NCBI GenBank assembly: GCA_948099385.1
Contig: CANUEZ040000012.1
Span: 10,395,501-10,459,500, forward strand
Length of the DNA stretch: 64,000 bases
Source: Fasciola hepatica
Lineage: Eukaryota; Platyhelminthes; Trematoda; Plagiorchiida; Fasciolidae
Direction of reading: 5' to 3'
Made by a program: the position numbers and the translations under genes. The first letter of the stretch is position 1. Each line of letters opens with the position of its first letter. Below the pieces are notes generated by a model, which worked only from the letters and a program-made list of their open reading frames with translations, did no database searches and was not told where the DNA came from. Below, in pieces: positions 41,601 through 54,636 of this stretch.

Positions 41601-44600
41601 GATGTCACTACAAACCTCGGTTGACACCACACCAAACCTTGGCAGGCTGCTAGAGTGCACCAGCCTTGTTACCTGCACATACATCACAACAGAAATCAGA
41701 CGACGGATGTAGTGTCGTCATATATTTGGAAAACGCGTTTGGCTTTTGTCAACCTTATCCATGGCTCCGGCGTGACATCAAGGGTCAAATGTACATTACT
41801 ACATACGGCCGTGAAACATGGCAATTAGGGGTAGTAGGAACGCCCACTTCCAGCGTTTGAGTATCGTTGTCCCCGTCGTATTTTGACACGTCTCTGGGGC
41901 ACAATCCCGTAGCGGACGCCTTCTCACGCGTCCACCATTTCGACGACCCGCTACCCATAGGCATAGACCTAGAAGCAATCGCCGCAGCCCAATCAACAGA
42001 TCCTGAGGTCGAGCAGCTCATAAACAGGAGCTCCCCGCATCTAGTGCCAGTGATCCTTCCAACTTCGGACCTAACTATTATTTGCGATGTGCCACAAGGT
42101 CGACCCCGACCACTAGTTCCTGCCAGTTTTCGCGGACAAATTTTTACCAGCCTCCACAACTTGTCGCACCCTGGTGTGACCACCTCAGTGAAACTAGTCA
42201 CCGAGCGATTCGTTTGACCTTGCGTCAAACGTGGTATACGTCTTTGGACCCGCGCTAGTCTTCAATGCCAACCCGCTTAAATGCACTGTCATACTAGATC
42301 CGCATTGGGCACATTCTCTGAGCTGGATGCATGTTTTCATCACGTGCACGTGGGTCTCGTAGGGCCCCTCCCACCATCCAACGGGTACGTCTACATCCTC
42401 AGGTGTGTAGATCGTTTCACTCGCTTGCCACAGGACGTACCTACTCCACGTCCTACCTCAGTAAGCTGCGAAAGCATTTTTAACTGGTTGGGTAAGTCAG
42501 TTCGGTTGCCCTGCCATCTCAACCACTGACCGTAACAGCATTGTCTTGTGTTCCATCCACGGGGTTATCGGTTGTTTCTTAGGTTGGCCGTACACGGAAA
42601 CCATGCGCTGTGCTTGTAGTGCGATTCGGGAGTTTATGTGCAAAATGTTCGATTATTCCTGTTCTATTTAGGCACCGAGTTTCCGATTCCATTTCAAAAC
42701 CCGCATGGGTGCTGGTGACAGTCGGAGATGGGGCATCTATAATAAACAGTTTAAAACGGTTTATCGCTGTTTCTTTTAGTTGGTTGGCTCGTATTCCGGT
42801 GAAACGCATCACCGCTTTCTTACGAAGGAGTCTTGAGAAGTTGTCCACTGCTGTAGAGTACCTGCCCGCTGCTCAATCACTGGACGCTTCGAGCTGTCGG
42901 TCGGTCGTTCCAGATTGCCAATTGTGAGTGGCTTCCCGACGGGATAGTTTGGTTGACGCCGAGGTTCCTCGCATCCTTTCGGGCTTGCGGTGCAATGCCG
43001 TTTCACATGAATAGTATTATGCCCCAACCTGTAGCCAGTCTTCAGTTCGAACAAAATATATGGTAAACGTTCATAGACGTTACCGCTAAGGCGTAAAACG
43101 ATTTGGCAATGACCATCACTTCCAGTTCATTCCTCTTACCAAACAACCCAAGGATGTTGCCATATCTGATTATTCTTGATAGTGCTGATCCAAGTTTTGA
43201 GGTAGCTACGAAGATGGCAGTGCCATTCAGAGCAGGGTTGTGAATGGGCGTACGGTTAGTTCTCAGGTCGGCGTAAGATGTGGCCACTGCAGTCGACTGA
43301 TCGGTGGTCCGCTTGGCAGGTGTGTTGTTCGTCTTTCGATTCGTTGCACCAGTTTTCTTTTCAGATACGCAGATAGCGCCGTAAGTTAAACTGAATTGCC
43401 TTGCTATACGCAGATCATTTTGTTCTTGTGTGAACGTCCGAATAGCTTGCAAATTTTGCTACCTTGTCTAAACATCAACGTATCAGTGGTTGGGACGTTT
43501 CGTGCCTTCAGAATGTAAGATGTCACTACAAACCTCGGTTGACACCACACCAAACCTTGGCAGGCTGCTAGAGTGCACCAGCCTTGTTACCTGCACATAC
43601 ATCACAACAGAAATCAGACGACGGATGTAGTGTCGTCATATATTTGGAAAACGCGTTTGGCTTTTGTCAACCTTATCCATGGCTCCGGCGTGACATCAAG
43701 GGTCAAATGTACATTACTACATACGGCCGTGAAACATGGCAATTAGGGGTAGTAGGAACGCCCACTTCCAGCGTTTGAGTATCGTTGTCCCCGTCGTATT
43801 TTGACACGTCTCTGGGGCACAATCCCGTAGCGGACGCCTTCTCACGCGTCCACCATTTCGACGACCCGCTACCCATAGGCATAGACCTAGAAGCAATCGC
43901 CGCAGCCCAATCAACAGATCCTGAGGTCGAGCAGCTCATAAACAGGAGCTCCCCGCATCTAGTGCCAGTGATCCTTCCAACTTCGGACCTAACTATTATT
44001 TGCGATGTGCCACAAGGTCGACCCCGACCACTAGTTCCTGCCAGTTTTCGCGGACAAATTTTTACCAGCCTCCACAACTTGTCGCACCCTGGTGTGACCA
44101 CCTCAGTGAAACTAGTCACCGAGCGATTCGTTTGACCTTGCGTCAAACGTGGTATACGTCTTTGGACCCGCGCTAGTCTTCAATGCCAACCCGCTTAAAT
44201 GCACTGTCATACTAGATCCGCATTGGGCACATTCTCTGAGCTGGATGCATGTTTTCATCACGTGCACGTGGGTCTCGTAGGGCCCCTCCCACCATCCAAC
44301 GGGTACGTCTACATCCTCAGGTGTGTAGATCGTTTCACTCGCTTGCCACAGGACGTACCTACTCCACGTCCTACCTCAGTAAGCTGCGAAAGCATTTTTA
44401 ACTGGTTGGGTAAGTCAGTTCGGTTGCCCTGCCATCTCAACCACTGACCGTAACAGCATTGTCTTGTGTTCCATCCACGGGGTTATCGGTTGTTTCTTAG
44501 GTTGGCCGTACACGGAAACCATGCGCTGTGCTTGTAGTGCGATTCGGGAGTTTATGTGCAAAATGTTCGATTATTCCTGTTCTATTTAGGCACCGAGTTT

Positions 44601-46032
44601 CCGATTCCATTTCAAAACCCGCATGGGTGCTGGTGACAGTCGGAGATGGGGCATCTATAATAAACAGTTTAAAACGGTTTATCGCTGTTTCTTTTAGTTG
44701 GTTGGCTCGTATTCCGGTGAAACGCATCACCGCTTTCTTACGAAGGAGTCTTGAGAAGTTGTCCACTGCTGTAGAGTACCTGCCCGCTGCTCAATCACTG
44801 GACGCTTCGAGCTGTCGGTCGGTCGTTCCAGATTGCCAATTGTGAGTGGCTTCCCGACGGGATAGTTTGGTTGACGCCGAGGTTCCTCGCATCCTTTCGG
44901 GCTTGCGGTGCAATGCCGTTTCACATGAATAGTATTATGCCCCAACCTGTAGCCAGTCTTCAGTTCGAACAAAATATATGGTAAACGTTCATAGACGTTA
45001 CCGCTAAGGCGTAAAACGATTTGGCAATGACCATCACTTCCAGTTCATTCCTCTTACCAAACAACCCAAGGATGTTGCCATATCTGATTATTCTTGATAG
45101 TGCTGATCCAAGTTTTGAGGTAGCTACGAAGATGGCAGTGCCATTCAGAGCAGGGTTGTGAATGGGCGTACGGTTAGTTCTCAGGTCGGCGTAAGATGTG
45201 GCCACTGCAGTCGACTGATCGGTGGTCCGCTTGGCAGGTGTGTTGTTCGTCTTTCGATTCGTTGCACCAGTTTTCTTTTCAGATACGCAGATAGCGCCGT
45301 AAGTTAAACTGAATTGCCTTGCTATACGCAGATCATTTTGTTCTTGTGTGAACGTCCGAATAGCTTGCAAATTTTGCTACCTTGTCTAAACATCAACGTA
45401 TCAGTGGTTGGGACGTTTCGTGCCTTCAGAATGTAAGATGTCACTACAAACCTCGGTTGACACCACACCAAACCTTGGCAGGCTGCTAGAGTGCACCAGC
45501 CTTGTTACCTGCACATACATCACAACAGAAATCCGACGACGGATGTAGTGTCGTCATATATTTGGAAAACGCGTTTGGCTTTTGTCAACCTTATCCATGG
45601 CTCCGGCGTGACATCAAGGGTCAAATGTACATTACTACATACGGCCGTGAAACATGGCAATTAGGGGTAGTAGGAACGCCCACTTCCAGCGTTTGAGTAT
45701 CGTTGTCCCCGTCGTATTTTGACACGTCTCTGGGGCACAATCCCGTAGCGGACGCCTTCTCACGCGTCCACCATTTCGACGACCCGCTACCCATAGGCAT
45801 AGACCTAGAAGCAATCGCCGCAGCCCAATCAACAGATCCTGAGGTCGAGCAGCTCATAAACAGGAGCTCCCCGCATCTAGTGCCAGTGATCCTTCCAACT
45901 TCGGACCTAACTATTATTTGCGATGTGCCACAAGGTCGACCCCGACCACTAGTTCCTGCCAGTTTTCGCGGACAAATTTTTACCAGCCTCCACAACTTGT
46001 CGCACCCTGGTGTGACCACCTCAGTGAAACTA

Positions 46033-49000
46033 GTCACCGAGCGATTCGTTTGACCTTGCGTCAAACGTGGTATACGTCTTTGGACCCGCGCTAGTCTTCA
46101 ATGCCAACCCGCTTAAATGCACTGTCATACTAGATCCGCATTGGGCACATTCTCTGAGCTGGATGCATGTTTTCATCACGTGCACGTGGGTCTCGTAGGG
46201 CCCCTCCCACCATCCAACGGGTACGTCTACATCCTCAGGTGTGTAGATCGTTTCACTCGCTTGCCACAGGACGTACCTACTCCACGTCCTACCTCAGTAA
46301 GCTGCGAAAGCATTTTTAACTGGTTGGGTAAGTCAGTTCGGTTGCCCTGCCATCTCAACCACTGACCGTAACAGCATTGTCTTGTGTTCCATCCACGGGG
46401 TTATCGGTTGTTTCTTAGGTTGGCCGTACACGGAAACCATGCGCTGTGCTTGTAGTGCGATTCGGGAGTTTATGTGCAAAATGTTCGATTATTCCTGTTC
46501 TATTTAGGCACCGAGTTTCCGATTCCATTTCAAAACCCGCATGGGTGCTGGTGACAGTCGGAGATGGGGCATCTATAATAAACAGTTTAAAACGGTTTAT
46601 CGCTGTTTCTTTTAGTTGGTTGGCTCGTATTCCGGTGAAACGCATCACCGCTTTCTTACGAAGGAGTCTTGAGAAGTTGTCCACTGCTGTAGAGTACCTG
46701 CCCGCTGCTCAATCACTGGACGCTTCGAGCTGTCGGTCGGTCGTTCCAGATTGCCAATTGTGAGTGGCTTCCCGACGGGATAGTTTGGTTGACGCCGAGG
46801 TTCCTCGCATCCTTTCGGGCTTGCGGTGCAATGCCGTTTCACATGAATAGTATTATGCCCCAACCTGTAGCCAGTCTTCAGTTCGAACAAAATATATGGT
46901 AAACGTTCATAGACGTTACCGCTAAGGCGTAAAACGATTTGGCAATGACCATCACTTCCAGTTCATTCCTCTTACCAAACAACCCAAGGATGTTGCCATA
47001 TCTGATTATTCTTGATAGTGCTGATCCAAGTTTTGAGGTAGCTACGAAGATGGCAGTGTCATTCAGAGCAGGGTTGTGAATGGGCGTACGGTTAGTTCTC
47101 AGGTCGGCGTAAGATGTGGCCACTGCAGTCGACTGATCGGTGGTCCGCTTGGCAGGTGTGTTGTTCGTCTTTCGATTCGTTGCACCAGTTTTCTTTTCAG
47201 ATACGCAGATAGCGCCGTAAGTTAAACTGAATTGCCTTGCTATACGCAGATCATTTTGTTCTTGTGTGAACGTCCGAATAGCTTGCAAATTTTGCTACCT
47301 TGTCTAAACATCAACGTATCAGTGGTTGGGACGTTTCGTGCCTTCAGAATGTAAGATGTCACTACAAACCTCGGTTGACACCACACCAAACCTTGGCAGG
47401 CTGCTAGAGTGCACCAGCCTTGTTACCTGCACATACATCACAACAGAAATCCGACGACGGATGTAGTGTCGTCATATATTTGGAAAACGCGTTTGGCTTT
47501 TGTCAACCTTATCCATGGCTCCGGCGTGACATCAAGGGTCAAATGTACATTACTACATACGGCCGTGAAACATGGCAATTAGGGGTAGTAGGAACGCCCA
47601 CTTCCAGCGTTTGAGTATCGTTGTCCCCGTCGTATTTTGACACGTCTCTGGGGCACAATCCCGTAGCGGACGCCTTCTCACGCGTCCACCATTTCGACGA
47701 CCCGCTACCCATAGGCATAGACCTAGAAGCAATCGCCGCAGCCCAATCAACAGATCCTGAGGTCGAGCAGCTCATAAACAGGAGCTCCCCGCATCTAGTG
47801 CCAGTGATCCTTCCAACTTCGGACCTAACTATTATTTGCGATGTGCCACAAGGTCGACCCCGACCACTAGTTCCTGCCAGTTTTCGCGGACAAATTTTTA
47901 CCAGCCTCCACAACTTGTCGCACCCTGGTGTGACCACCTCAGTGAAACTAGTCACCGAGCGATTCGTTTGACCTTGCGTCAAACGTGGTATACGTCTTTG
48001 GACCCGCGCTAGTCTTCAATGCCAACCCGCTTAAATGCACTGTCATACTAGATCCGCATTGGGCACATTCTCTGAGCTGGATGCATGTTTTCATCACGTG
48101 CACGTGGGTCTCGTAGGGCCCCTCCCACCATCCAACGGGTACGTCTACATCCTCAGGTGTGTAGATCGTTTCACTCGCTTGCCACAGGACGTACCTACTC
48201 CACGTCCTACCTCAGTAAGCTGCGAAAGCATTTTTAACTGGTTGGGTAAGTCAGTTCGGTTGCCCTGCCATCTCAACCACTGACCGTAACAGCATTGTCT
48301 TGTGTTCCATCCACGGGGTTATCGGTTGTTTCTTAGGTTGGCCGTACACGGAAACCATGCGCTGTGCTTGTAGTGCGATTCGGGAGTTTATGTGCAAAAT
48401 GTTCGATTATTCCTGTTCTATTTAGGCACCGAGTTTCCGATTCCATTTCAAAACCCGCATGGGTGCTGGTGACAGTCGGAGATGGGGCATCTATAATAAA
48501 CAGTTTAAAACGGTTTATCGCTGTTTCTTTTAGTTGGTTGGCTCGTATTCCGGTGAAACGCATCACCGCTTTCTTACGAAGGAGTCTTGAGAAGTTGTCC
48601 ACTGCTGTAGAGTACCTGCCCGCTGCTCAATCACTGGACGCTTCGAGCTGTCGGTCGGTCGTTCCAGATTGCCAATTGTGAGTGGCTTCCCGACGGGATA
48701 GTTTGGTTGACGCCGAGGTTCCTCGCATCCTTTCGGGCTTGCGGTGCAATGCCGTTTCACATGAATAGTATTATGCCCCAACCTGTAGCCAGTCTTCAGT
48801 TCGAACAAAATATATGGTAAACGTTCATAGACGTTACCGCTAAGGCGTAAAACGATTTGGCAATGACCATCACTTCCAGTTCATTCCTCTTACCAAACAA
48901 CCCAAGGATGTTGCCATATCTGATTATTCTTGATAGTGCTGATCCAAGTTTTGAGGTAGCTACGAAGATGGCAGTGTCATTCAGAGCAGGGTTGTGAATG

Positions 49001-49868
49001 GGCGTACGGTTAGTTCTCAGGTCGGCGTAAGATGTGGCCACTGCAGTCGACTGATCGGTGGTCCGCTTGGCAGGTGTGTTGTTCGTCTTTCGATTCGTTG
49101 CACCAGTTTTCTTTTCAAATACGCAGATGGCGCCGTAAGTTAAACTGAATTGCCTTGCTATACGCAGATCATTTTGTTCTTGTGTGAACGTCCGAATAGC
49201 TTGCAAATTTTGCTACCTTGTCTAAACATCAACGTATCAGTGGTTGGGACGTTTCGTGCCTTCAGAATGTAAGATGTCACTACAAACCTCGGTTGACACC
49301 ACACCAAACCTTGGCAGGCTGCTAGAGTGCACCAGCCTTGTTACCTGCACATACATCACAACAGAAATCAGACGACGGATGTAGTGTCGTCATATATTTG
49401 GAAAACGCGTTTGGCTTTTGTCAACCTTATCCATGGCTCCGGCGTGACATCAAGGGTCAAATGTACATTACTACATACGGCCGTGAAACATGGCAATTAG
49501 GGGTAGTAGGAACGCCCACTTCCAGCGTTTGAGTATCGTTGTCCCCGTCGTATTTTGACACGTCTCTGGGGCACAATCCCGTAGCGGACGCCTTCTCACG
49601 CGTCCACCATTTCGACGACCCGCTACCCATAGGCATAGACCTAGAAGCAATCGCCGCAGCCCAATCAACAGATCCTGAGGTCGAGCAGCTCATAAACAGG
49701 AGCTCCCCGCATCTAGTGCCAGTGATCCTTCCAACTTCGGACCTAACTATTATTTGCGATGTGCCACAAGGTCGACCCCGACCACTAGTTCCTGCCAGTT
49801 TTCGCGGACAAATTTTTACCAGCCTCCACAACTTGTCGCACCCTGGTGTGACCACCTCAGTGAAACTA
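46033..49868 (+). repeat. Units 25-26: dimer with shared gtgtcatt marker
   Basis: Both units carry gtgtcatt (47057 and 48975) where others have gtgccatt. Unit 25 is of the cagata/agcg plus aaatccgacg type and unit 26 of the caaata/ggcg plus aaatcagacg type. The same alternation repeats in units 27-28, giving a 3836-bp higher-order period. Confidence 0.75.
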
Positions 49869-52800
49869 GTCACCGAGCGATTCGTTTGACCTTGCGTCAA
49901 ACGTGGTATACGTCTTTGGACCCGCGCTAGTCTTCAATGCCAACCCGCTTAAATGCACTGTCATACTAGATCCGCATTGGGCACATTCTCTGAGCTGGAT
50001 GCATGTTTTCATCACGTGCACGTGGGTCTCGTAGGGCCCCTCCCACCATCCAACGGGTACGTCTACATCCTCAGGTGTGTAGATCGTTTCACTCGCTTGC
50101 CACAGGACGTACCTACTCCACGTCCTACCTCAGTAAGCTGCGAAAGCATTTTTAACTGGTTGGGTAAGTCAGTTCGGTTGCCCTGCCATCTCAACCACTG
50201 ACCGTAACAGCATTGTCTTGTGTTCCATCCACGGGGTTATCGATTGTTTCTTAGGTTGGCCGTACACGGAAACCATGCGCTGTGCTTGTAGTGCGATTCG
50301 GGAGTTTATGTGCAAAATGTTCGATTATTCCTGTTCTATTTAGGCACCGAGTTTCCGATTCCATTTCAAAACCCGCATGGATGCTGGTGACAGTCGGAGA
50401 TGGGGCATCTATAATAAACAGTTTAAAACGGTTTATCGCTGTTTCTTTTAGTTGGTTGGCTCGTATTCCGGTGAAACGCATCACCGCTTTCTTACGAAGG
50501 AGTCTTGAGAAGTTGTCCACTGCTGTAGAGTACCTGCCCGCTGCTCAATCACTGGACGCTTCGAGCTGTCGGTCGGTCGTTCCAGATTGCCAATTGTGAG
50601 TGGCTTCCCGACGGGATAGTTTGGTTGACGCCGAGGTTCCTCGCATCCTTTCGGGCTTGCGGTGCAATGCCGTTTCACATGAATAGTATTATGCCCCAAC
50701 CTGTAGCCAGTCTTCAGTTCGAACAAAATATATGGTAAACGTTCATAGACGTTACCGCTAAGGCGTAAAACGATTTGGCAATGACCATCACTTCCAGTTC
50801 ATTCCTCTTACCAAACAACCCAAGGATGTTGCCATATCTGATTATTCTTGATAGTGCTGATCCAAGTTTTGAGGTAGCTACGAAGATGGCAGTGCCATTC
50901 AGAGCAGGGTTGTGAATGGGCGTACGGTTAGTTCTCAGGTCGGCGTAAGATGTGGCCACTGCAGTCGACTGATCGGTGGTCCGCTTGGCAGGTGTGTTGT
51001 TCGTCTTTCGATTCGTTGCACCAGTTTTCTTTTCAGATACGCAGATAGCGCCGTAAGTTAAACTGAATTGCCTTGCTATACGCAGATCATTTTGTTCTTG
51101 TGTGAACGTCCGAATAGCTTGCAAATTTTGCTACCTTGTCTAAACATCAACGTATCAGTGGTTGGGACGTTTCGTGCCTTCAGAATGTAAGATGTCACTA
51201 CAAACCTCGGTTGACACCACACCAAACCTTGGCAGGCTGCTAGAGTGCACCAGCCTTGTTACCTGCACATACATCACAACAGAAATCCGACGACGGATGT
51301 AGTGTCGTCATATATTTGGAAAACGCGTTTGGCTTTTGTCAACCTTATCCATGGCTCCGGCGTGACATCAAGGGTCAAATGTACATTACTACATACGGCC
51401 GTGAAACATGGCAATTAGGGGTAGTAGGAACGCCCACTTCCAGCGTTTGAGTATCGTTGTCCCCGTCGTATTTTGACACGTCTCTGGGGCACAATCCCGT
51501 AGCGGACGCCTTCTCACGCGTCCACCATTTCGACGACCCGCTACCCATAGGCATAGACCTAGAAGCAATCGCCGCAGCCCAATCAACAGATCCTGAGGTC
51601 GAGCAGCTCATAAACAGGAGCTCCCCGCATCTAGTGCCAGTGATCCTTCCAACTTCGGACCTAACTATTATTTGCGATGTGCCACAAGGTCGACCCCGAC
51701 CACTAGTTCCTGCCAGTTTTCGCGGACAAATTTTTACCAGCCTCCACAACTTGTCGCACCCTGGTGTGACCACCTCAGTGAAACTAGTCACCGAGCGATT
51801 CGTTTGACCTTGCGTCAAACGTGGTATACGTCTTTGGACCCGCGCTAGTCTTCAATGCCAACCCGCTTAAATGCACTGTCATACTAGATCCGCATTGGGC
51901 ACATTCTCTGAGCTGGATGCATGTTTTCATCACGTGCACGTGGGTCTCGTAGGGCCCCTCCCACCATCCAACGGGTACGTCTACATCCTCAGGTGTGTAG
52001 ATCGTTTCACTCGCTTGCCACAGGACGTACCTACTCCACGTCCTACCTCAGTAAGCTGCGAAAGCATTTTTAACTGGTTGGGTAAGTCAGTTCGGTTGCC
52101 CTGCCATCTCAACCACTGACCGTAACAGCATTGTCTTGTGTTCCATCCACGGGGTTATCGATTGTTTCTTAGGTTGGCCGTACACGGAAACCATGCGCTG
52201 TGCTTGTAGTGCGATTCGGGAGTTTATGTGCAAAATGTTCGATTATTCCTGTTCTATTTAGGCACCGAGTTTCCGATTCCATTTCAAAACCCGCATGGAT
52301 GCTGGTGACAGTCGGAGATGGGGCATCTATAATAAACAGTTTAAAACGGTTTATCGCTGTTTCTTTTAGTTGGTTGGCTCGTATTCCGGTGAAACGCATC
52401 ACCGCTTTCTTACGAAGGAGTCTTGAGAAGTTGTCCACTGCTGTAGAGTACCTGCCCGCTGCTCAATCACTGGACGCTTCGAGCTGTCGGTCGGTCGTTC
52501 CAGATTGCCAATTGTGAGTGGCTTCCCGACGGGATAGTTTGGTTGACGCCGAGGTTCCTCGCATCCTTTCGGGCTTGCGGTGCAATGCCGTTTCACATGA
52601 ATAGTATTATGCCCCAACCTGTAGCCAGTCTTCAGTTCGAACAAAATATATGGTAAACGTTCATAGACGTTACCGCTAAGGCGTAAAACGATTTGGCAAT
52701 GACCATCACTTCCAGTTCATTCCTCTTACCAAACAACCCAAGGATGTTGCCATATCTGATTATTCTTGATAGTGCTGATCCAAGTTTTGAGGTAGCTACG

Positions 52801-53704
52801 AAGATGGCAGTGCCATTCAGAGCAGGGTTGTGAATGGGCGTACGGTTAGTTCTCAGGTCGGCGTAAGATGTGGCCACTGCAGTCGACTGATCGGTGGTCC
52901 GCTTGGCAGGTGTGTTGTTCGTCTTTCGATTCGTTGCACCAGTTTTCTTTTCAAATACGCAGATGGCGCCGTAAGTTAAACTGAATTGCCTTGCTATACG
53001 CAGATCATTTTGTTCTTGTGTGAACGTCCGAATAGCTTGCAAATTTTGCTACCTTGTCTAAACATCAACGTATCAGTGGTTGGGACGTTTCGTGCCTTCA
53101 GAATGTAAGATGTCACTACAAACCTCGGTTGACACCACACCAAACCTTGGCAGGCTGCTAGAGTGCACCAGCCTTGTTACCTGCACATACATCACAACAG
53201 AAATCAGACGACGGATGTAGTGTCGTCATATATTTGGAAAACGCGTTTGGCTTTTGTCAACCTTATCCATGGCTCCGGCGTGACATCAAGGGTCAAATGT
53301 ACATTACTACATACGGCCGTGAAACATGGCAATTAGGGGTAGTAGGAACGCCCACTTCCAGCGTTTGAGTATCGTTGTCCCCGTCGTATTTTGACACGTC
53401 TCTGGGGCACAATCCCGTAGCGGACGCCTTCTCACGCGTCCACCATTTCGACGACCCGCTACCCATAGGCATAGACCTAGAAGCAATCGCCGCAGCCCAA
53501 TCAACAGATCCTGAGGTCGAGCAGCTCATAAACAGGAGCTCCCCGCATCTAGTGCCAGTGATCCTTCCAACTTCGGACCTAACTATTATTTGCGATGTGC
53601 CACAAGGTCGACCCCGACCACTAGTTCCTGCCAGTTTTCGCGGACAAATTTTTACCAGCCTCCACAACTTGTCGCACCCTGGTGTGACCACCTCAGTGAA
53701 ACTA
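49869..53704 (+). repeat. Units 27-28: dimer with shared cgattgttt marker
   Basis: Both units carry cgattgttt (50242 and 52160) where the others have cggttgttt, and both carry ggatgctgg rather than gggtgctgg. Unit 27 matches unit 25 and unit 28 matches unit 26 at the two alternating markers, so this is a second copy of the dimer at 46033. Confidence 0.75.
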
Positions 53705-54040
53705 GTCACCGAGCGATTCGTTTGACCTTGCGTCAAACGTGGTATACGTCTTTGGACCCGCGCTAGTCTTCAATGCCAACCCGCTTAAATGCACTGTCAT
53801 ACTAGATCCGCATTGGGCACATTCTCTGAGCTGGATGCATGTTTTCATCACGTGCACGTGGGTCTCGTAGGGCCCCTCCCACCATCCAACGGGTACGTCT
53901 ACATCCTCAGGTGTGTAGATCGTTTCACTCGCTTGCCACAGGACGTATCTACTCCACGTCCTACCTCAGTAAGCTGCGAAAGCATTTTTAACTGGTTGGG
54001 TAAGTCAGTTCGGTTGCCCTGCCATCTCAACCACTGACCG
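53705..54040 (+). repeat. Unit 29: terminal partial copy at the right edge of the array
   Basis: Offsets 1-336 of the unit, with one private change (gtatctactcc near 53946). After base 54040 the sequence does not go on to the next unit (taacagc). It continues the integrase reading as cggttctcattttgacgg, matching the downstream element at 63060. The array therefore ends inside an integrase codon, in frame with the flank. Confidence 0.95.
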
Positions 54041-54636
54041 CGGTTCTCATTTTGACGGTGCCTTCCACGTGCTAGTGACCGCATTGGGTTGCAAACAGAA
54101 CAAGCCGACGGCTTATCATCCTCAAGGCGGTGGCATGATAGAGTGATTTCATCGCCTGCTGAAAGCTGTCCTTCGTGGTCGTGGTAACCTTTTATGTAGT
54201 GAAGTTTTACCGATGGGTTTTCTTAGTGCTGCGTAACACCGTTAGGGCCGACATGTGTTACACCGGCTGAACTAGTTTATTGTTGCACATTACAAATTCC
54301 AGGTGAGTCGATTTCTCCATTACCACCTGTGAGTTTTAATTACGGGGATTACGCAAAACGTTTTTCACACCAAATGCGGATGCTAAAGCTCACTCCGCCA
54401 CGGCTACAAACCCTCAGCTGCTACATATCTACCACTCAAGCCACCGCCAGTCATGTGGTAATACGTGTGGACGCGGTGCGGTCACCGCTACTACCAACCT
54501 ACTTTGGCTCGTATTGCGTCGTCCAGTGGAAAGACAAGAAGTACGTGGTAGTCGTCGAAGACATTAAAGAGGCCATCAATATAGACCGCCTTGAACCAGC
54601 CTTCGTCGAGGTAGAACCCACCTCGTACAACCCGAG
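54041..54636 (+). pseudogene. 3' remainder of the dead gypsy integrase adjoining the array
   Basis: It continues the integrase of the last partial unit. D-R-G-S-H-F-D-G-A spans the array edge. It is followed by A-Y-H-P-Q and G-M-I-E, which holds the catalytic Glu, and then by a TGA where the reference has Arg. From ~54330 a frame reads S-F-N-Y-G-D-Y-A, then R-V-D-A-V-R-S-P, then a GPY/F-like region and S/N-I-D-R-L-x-P-A. These match 63352-63630 of the intact-length element block by block. Similarity fades at ~54636, where LINE coding sequence begins. This is the unamplified part of the locus from which the array appears to have grown. Confidence 0.9.

Larger units (their letters stand above)
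1..54040 (+). repeat. Tandem array of a 1918-bp retrotransposon-derived satellite unit
   Basis: The array holds 28 complete head-to-tail copies plus a 336-bp partial copy. With the window's first base as phase 1, unit k starts at 1 + 1918 x (k-1): 1, 1919, 3837, and so on to 51787, with the partial copy from 53705. Landmarks recur at exactly 1918-bp intervals from end to end, so no copy carries a net indel, while single-base variants are scattered. The left end lies outside the window. The right end is defined by loss of similarity to the unit after 54040. The unit is colinear with the RT-RNase H-integrase part of the gypsy pol at 60.7-63.1 kb. Short open frames recur in every unit on both strands only because the units are near-identical; none is a convincing gene. 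Assembly over-expansion or collapse cannot be excluded from sequence alone. Confidence 0.98.

Noticed and set aside
1..54040. Array as rDNA, a CRISPR array or a multicopy gene family
   Set aside because: No rRNA-like sequence, no short repeat-spacer order and no intact frame; the units derive from pol.
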